Assembly: GCA_019633425.1 (NCBI GenBank)
Contig: WSUB01000251.1
Location: 1 to 45,093, forward strand
Direction of reading: 5' to 3'
Origin: Tulasnella sp. 424
Lineage: Eukaryota; Basidiomycota; Agaricomycetes; Cantharellales; Tulasnellaceae
DNA: 45,093 bases
The position numbers and the translations under genes were made by a program. Numbering within the stretch: position 1 is the first letter of the stretch; every line of letters starts with the position of its first letter. This document shows, piece by piece, positions 44,201-45,093 of the stretch. The notes under the pieces were generated by a model, which had not been told where the DNA came from, did not search any database, and saw only the letters and a program-made list of their open reading frames with translations.

Positions 44201-45093
44201 CGCCTGGCAACTCCATCATCGGCCGTATAAATAATCTCGAGCGGTTGACCTTCCATTTCACGCGTAGACATAAGTCCCGTCTGGGGGCGTCGTGACTTTC
44301 CTTTCCTGGGGGAGTGCATATGTTCTGTCGTCGGTCGCTGCGTACAGGACGTCGCGCGTTGAACGACTTGTTGAAGGTTGTTCGGACGGTGAGTGGTATC
44401 CGACAATCCCGAGAGAGTCCGAGAACTAACTCACCGGTGTTTTTCATGGTCGTTTTCACTATCTCCTAGTCTTGCTTGTTGGTCATCTGCATACGCTATA
44501 TGCACGTCCCTGCTCCCCGATCTTCTACGGCGTTCCCCTCGTTTTCGACGGCCATGGCTCGCTTGGCTCTTCCTCTCTTTAACGGCCCACGCATGAGATT
44601 GAACGTGTACGAGACAATTTTCCACTTGTTTCGACTTCAATTGAGGGGTGAAGAAAGAGAACTTTGGGTGCCAGTGGGGCGGGGAGATTTGATGTGGCCC
44701 GAAGGACTCGCTGCGGAGATGGCCCAAGAGAATAAGCCTCTTTGCCTTCCTAACGCGATAGCTCCTGGTGGAGCAATCGACCGTTCAGACTTTCGATTTT
44801 GAGAGTTCAGTTCGACTTCGACGTAGAGAGTACATACGAGTGAACTAGAACCGCGATACCGCGGATACGAAGCGCTTGTGAGATTCTGGCTTGAGACCGA
44901 GGTAGGGTATCAGTCCGACCTCCCTGACAGCAAGTCAAACTTCCCAATAAAGTCAAGCGCTTGGCCCTGCGGTGCCTGAACACTCTAGCACGGGGTGGTA
45001 TTTCTATGGCGTCGGAGCTCTTCAGACGTCCACCAAACATTCGTATCATCTCGCTCCTGATATTCGATCACGCTCATGAAGATGGTGATGTGA
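41296..45093. other. 3' flank of unit C
   Basis: Collinear with the flanks of A and B to the window end. It holds the third minus-strand block (41600-42320) and the plus-strand coding-like block (about 43330-44460, with NNAAPFEATVKQRY near 43420 and FTIVQQVWRVVKASAG near 43480). The plus-strand block seems better preserved than in A or B, but no complete gene could be built. No further gene was recognised up to 45093. Confidence 0.45.
41600..42320 (-). pseudogene. conserved minus-strand coding-like block, copy C
   Basis: Contains QLRDTLPDLILGNEKDED and SKLSKEKSVRLLFTLKADT (minus strand, about 42140-42030) followed by a GTAAGT donor. The downstream exon has SDPKRELTTAL, after which the frame breaks. 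It carries about five extra bases near 41722 (AGAGCAGAGCAGTAG against AGAGTAGTA in A). Unknown family. Confidence 0.35.

Overview
The window looks like genomic DNA of a filamentous basidiomycete, most likely an Agaricomycete. The evidence is genes split by many 45-70 bp GT-AG introns, KDZ-type and Plavaka-type transposases, a DUF6532-like protein and tandem kinase-TPR genes. The species is not identifiable; a Cantharellales-like fungus is only a guess.

Two things are superimposed here. First, a tandem array of duplicated units of about 6.2-6.4 kb (unit A 1-about 6195; unit B about 6195-6267 plus 31819-about 38600; unit C about 38600-45093). Each carries an eight-exon gene fusing a TKL-like protein kinase to seven 40-residue TPR repeats, followed by a 3' flank with decayed coding-like blocks. 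All three last exons are exactly 969 nt. The kinase of A is intact. B has lost one base and C has gained one base inside the kinase domain.

Second, unit B is split by a 25,551 bp element (6268-31818). It is bounded by 63 bp terminal inverted repeats (57/63 identical) and flanked by a 7 bp direct repeat CCCTATG. The matching unoccupied site is present in unit A at about 64-70. Inside, in order: a left subterminal zone rich in GCATTC/GAATGC; a large unknown minus-strand gene (9824-14068); an unknown plus-strand gene (14904-16052); a Ulp1/C48-like SUMO-protease gene (minus, 16221-17435); a small plus-strand gene (18074-18577); a Plavaka-type transposase (minus, 18921-22029/22101); a divergent DUF6532-like gene (plus, 22142-24305); an LTR-retroelement-like fragment; a CxC2/KDZ transposase (plus, about 26082-30510); and a right subterminal zone.

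The two transposases and the large unknown gene contain in-frame stops, mostly TGA where CGA would fit. The Ulp1, DUF6532-like and 299-aa genes read cleanly through all their exons. The most interesting content is therefore a giant, probably immobilised DNA transposon. It combines two transposase families with intact cargo and sits in a recently expanded kinase-TPR array. No tRNA, rRNA or CRISPR array was recognised.
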